From: Planctomycetota bacterium | Lineage (GTDB): Bacteria; Planctomycetota; Phycisphaerae; Phycisphaerales; SM1A02 | Assembly (NCBI GenBank): GCA_027618565.1 | Contig: JAQCEQ010000010.1 | Location: 1-64,000, forward strand | Length of the DNA: 64,000 nt | Reading direction: 5' to 3' | Shown here: positions 61,801 to 64,000 of the stretch, in pieces | How the letters are laid out: each line of letters begins with the position of its first letter | Numbering within the stretch: the first letter of the stretch is position 1 | Translations under genes and position numbers: made by a program | Notes under the pieces: generated by a model | The model's database searches: none | What the model saw: only the letters and a program-made list of their open reading frames with translations | What the model was told of the DNA's origin: nothing

Positions 61801-63381
61801 TCAACCGAACTGAATGCCCTGCGCCAGCGGCAGGTCCTTGGACCAGTTGATGGTGCATGTCTGTCGGCGCATGTAGGCCTTCCAGGAGTCGCTGCCGGAC
61901 TCGCGCCCGCCGCCGGTGTCCTTCTCGCCGCCGAACGCCCCGCCGATCTCCGCGCCAGACGTGCCAATGTTGACATTGGCGATCCCGCAGTCGCTGCCTG
62001 ATGCGGAGAGGAATCGCTCGGCACTGCGCACGCTGTCCGTGAAGATCGCGCTGGAGAGCCCTTGGTCAACACCATTCTGGATCGCCATCGCTTCGTCCAG
62101 TCCCGAGACGCTGAAGACATAGAGCACCGGCGCAAAAGTCTCATCGCGGGTGATCGGTGGGACCTTCCCCTTGGGAACGCGGATGATCGTGGGCTCCACG
62201 AAGTGCCCGGGCTTGCCCTTGAAGCGGTCGAGCCCCTTCGCGCCGCCGCAGAGGACCGTGCAGCCGCTCGCCTGGGCCGTCTCGATGGCGTGACGCATAC
62301 CTTCGACGGCGCGCGCATTGATCAGCGGTCCCACAAGGGTCTTGGCATCCAACGGATCACCGATAGCGATAGACCCATAGCCCTTCGCCAATCTTGCGGT
62401 GAGGTCGTCGACCACGGACTCATGCACCAGAAGCCGCCGCGTGGAGGTGCACCGCTGCCCGGCCGTCCCGACCGCGCCAAAGAGCACGCCGCGAGTCACC
62501 AAGTCCATGTCGGCGTCGGGCATGACGATGATCGCGTTGTTCCCGCCAAGCTCCAGGAGCGTGCGGCCCAATCGTGCCCCCACCACTTCGCCGACGCGAC
62601 GGCCCATGCGGCACGAACCGGTCGCGCTGACCAGTGGAATGCGTCGATCGGCAATCATCGGCTCTCCCACCTCGGCGTCCACGCCGATGATGAGCGGGAA
62701 AAGGTCCGCAGGGTCGATCCCCTCGGGGCGCCACAGTTCCTGCTCGCGCATCACCTTCCACGCCACTTCGCTGCCGGCGATGGCCGTGAGTGGGGTGAGG
62801 AGCGATGGCTTCCAGATGGTGACATCACCGCACACTGCTGCGAGCATGGAGTTCCACGCCCACACGGCGATCGGGAAATTGAAGGCCGTGATGCATCCAA
62901 CGATCCCCAGCGGATGCCACTGTTCGTACATGCGATGCCCCGGTCGCTCGCTGTGCATCGACAGCCCGTAGAGCTGTCGGGCCAGGCCCACCGCAAAGTC
63001 CGCGATGTCGATGCACTCCTGCACTTCGCCCAATCCCTCCGCCCGGATCTTGCCCATTTCAAGCGTCACCACTTCGCCAAGGTCGTTCTTGTGAACGCGG
63101 AAGGCCTCGCCGATGCGCCGCACGATCTCCCCGCGCTTGGGTGCCGGCAGCAGGCGCCATGACTCGAACGCGCGCTGTGCACGCAGGACGGTCGCCTCCA
63201 GCTCACCTCGACCCTGCAGCCGCACCTCCGCCAACGCCGCCCCTGTCGCGGGGCACTCCGTGGTGATCCATCCCACCGCCGCGGCCGCAGCGGGATCCGA
63301 CGGCGCAACCGCTCCTCCCGCACCCGGGGCACGAACCATGGGGTGCTTGTCCAGACCGAGCCGCTTGAGGGTGGGATGCAT
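61801..63381 (-). CDS. ALDH7-family aldehyde dehydrogenase (alpha-aminoadipic semialdehyde / piperideine-6-carboxylate type)
   Basis: The 526-aa NAD-dependent dehydrogenase has the proline-type ALDH core, [20 protein letters not shown] with catalytic Glu, and the nucleophile Cys in [12 protein letters not shown]. The C-terminal strings [20 protein letters not shown] and LPLAQGI are characteristic of antiquitin/AmaB, which oxidises the lysine-degradation semialdehyde. ATG 63381 is preferred because the longer frame (63429) runs into the divergent CoA-transferase gene. TATCCT ends 9 nt upstream. Confidence 0.92.
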   Translation of the reverse strand: MHPTLKRLGLDKHPMVRAPGAGGAVAPSDPAAAAAVGWITTECPATGAALAEVRLQGRGELEATVLRAQRAFESWRLLPAPKRGEIVRRIGEAFRVHKNDLGEVVTLEMGKIRAEGLGEVQECIDIADFAVGLARQLYGLSMHSERPGHRMYEQWHPLGIVGCITAFNFPIAVWAWNSMLAAVCGDVTIWKPSLLTPLTAIAGSEVAWKVMREQELWRPEGIDPADLFPLIIGVDAEVGEPMIADRRIPLVSATGSCRMGRRVGEVVGARLGRTLLELGGNNAIIVMPDADMDLVTRGVLFGAVGTAGQRCTSTRRLLVHESVVDDLTARLAKGYGSIAIGDPLDAKTLVGPLINARAVEGMRHAIETAQASGCTVLCGGAKGLDRFKGKPGHFVEPTIIRVPKGKVPPITRDETFAPVLYVFSVSGLDEAMAIQNGVDQGLSSAIFTDSVRSAERFLSASGSDCGIANVNIGTSGAEIGGAFGGEKDTGGGRESGSDSWKAYMRRQTCTINWSKDLPLAQGIQFG

Positions 63382-63422
63382 GGGGGACGCAGGATACGGA
63401 GTTGCGGCATAATGCACCCTAC
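63382..63422. promoter_or_regulatory. Divergent ALDH7/CoA-transferase promoter region
   Basis: In 41 bp, TATCCT on the minus strand (63391-63396) ends 9 nt before the ALDH ATG. On the plus strand TAATGC (63410-63415), a weaker match, ends 7 nt before ATG 63423. Confidence 0.4.
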
Positions 63423-64000
63423 ATGCCACTCGACCGCAACCAGCTGGCCATGCGCGCCGCGCAGGAACTCCGCGACGGCTTCTATGTCAATCTTGGCATT
63501 GGGATTCCCACGCTCGTTGCCAACTTTGTTCCCGCCGGGATGGAAGTGTGGCTGCAAAGCGAAAATGGCCTGCTCGGGATGGGGCCCTTTCCGACTGAAG
63601 ACGAGGTCGACGCCGACCTCATCAACGCCGGCAAGCAGACCGTGACCGGCGTTCCCGGACACTCCTTCTTTTCCAGCGCCGATTCCTTTGCGATGATTCG
63701 CGGCGGCCACATCGACCTCGCCATTCTTGGCGCGATGGAAGTGTCGCAAGAGGGTGACCTGGCCAACTGGATGATCCCCGGCAAGCTGGTCAAGGGGATG
63801 GGTGGCGCGATGGACCTGGTGGCCGGCGTGAAGCGTCGCATCGTCGTGATGGACCATTGCAACAAGAAGGGCGAGAGCAAGTTCATCCCCGGCTGCACGC
63901 TCCCGCTCACGGGCAAGCGATGCGTGGACATGCTCATCACCGATCTTGCGGTCTTTGCGCGGGATCCGGCCCGCAATCGGTTCACGCTGATCGAAGTTGC
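63423..64000 (+). CDS. scoB: 3-oxoacid CoA-transferase subunit B (partial; 3' end beyond window)
   Basis: The visible 192 residues match the beta subunit of succinyl-CoA:3-ketoacid CoA-transferase: [19 protein letters not shown], the active-site Glu in [52 protein letters not shown] and [13 protein letters not shown]. The enzyme moves CoA between succinyl-CoA and acetoacetate or similar acids. The frame is open to the window end. Its subunit A is not upstream here, so it may follow. It diverges from ALDH7, consistent with an amino-acid or ketoacid catabolic locus. Confidence 0.93.
   Translation, partial: MPLDRNQLAMRAAQELRDGFYVNLGIGIPTLVANFVPAGMEVWLQSENGLLGMGPFPTEDEVDADLINAGKQTVTGVPGHSFFSSADSFAMIRGGHIDLAILGAMEVSQEGDLANWMIPGKLVKGMGGAMDLVAGVKRRIVVMDHCNKKGESKFIPGCTLPLTGKRCVDMLITDLAVFARDPARNRFTLIEV

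Noticed and set aside
61801-63429. Extended ALDH start at 63429
   Set aside because: It would overlap the start of the divergent CoA-transferase gene and adds non-conserved residues; ATG 63381 has a -10-like element.

Overview
The window is GC-rich chromosomal DNA, almost fully coding, and most likely from a member of the Planctomycetota, class Phycisphaerae. This placement is an inference. It rests on two secreted proteins with a dockerin-like GDxNGDGxVDGxDL..LLxxWG domain, a formylglycine-generating-enzyme-fold protein with many DCNxNGIPDSCDIA repeats, an LPS-type (Kdo, LpxL, Lpt) Gram-negative envelope, a ResB-CcsA fusion, and housekeeping genes scattered in small operons. I see no phage, plasmid, transposase, integrase, CRISPR array, tRNA or rRNA.

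Layout. 1-5.5 kb: a secreted FGE-fold repeat protein (cut by the left edge), a membrane P-loop ATPase and phosphomannomutase. 5.5-7.6 kb: rpsB-tsf behind a sigma70-like promoter and a leader of about 240 nt. 7.6-11.1 kb: dacB, scpA and kdsD. 11.1-17.2 kb: speA, an alpha/alpha-toroid protein, rsmD, an alpha/beta hydrolase and a metallopeptidase-like lipoprotein coupled to valS. 17.2-28.1 kb: valS, a TPR protein, an SDR, a giant AsmA/YhdP-like protein and a LOG-family protein fused in frame to a lipoprotein-like domain. 28.1-34.3 kb: pssA-trpB, an EEP-family lipoprotein, an MsbA-like exporter and tryptophan 2,3-dioxygenase. 34.3-44.1 kb: a 903-aa LptC/LptA-like protein with kdsC, CPBP protease, rpsT, a coiled-coil membrane protein, an LpxL-like acyltransferase, a response regulator, small unknowns, a PEGA lipoprotein and lptB. 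44.1-49.3 kb: nuoD-nuoE-(70-aa ORF)-nuoF-ybeY-corC-like on the minus strand. 49.4-64 kb: an Fbp-type permease, a subtilase-like dockerin protein, a D-hydroxyacid dehydrogenase, eno, a 1411-aa ResB-CcsA fusion, cyclophilin-unknown-ppa, ALDH7 and the start of a CoA-transferase subunit B.

How genes work together. KdsD and KdsC (Kdo synthesis), the LpxL-like acyltransferase, the MsbA-like exporter, the LptC/LptA-like protein, LptB and the AsmA-like protein together imply an LPS-bearing outer membrane. NuoD/E/F and the cytochrome c assembly fusion serve respiration. RpsB, Tsf, RpsT, ValS, RsmD and YbeY serve translation.

The most striking regulatory signal is window-wide. At about 19 gene starts a TAnnnT (-10-like) hexamer ends 6-9 nt before the start codon, with no recognisable -35 and usually no Shine-Dalgarno. 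This suggests widespread leaderless transcription. Five divergent gene pairs carry two such elements back to back in only 32-55 bp. A few genes (rpsB, rpsT, the coiled-coil gene, speA, the subtilase) instead have spaced -35/-10 promoters and real leaders.
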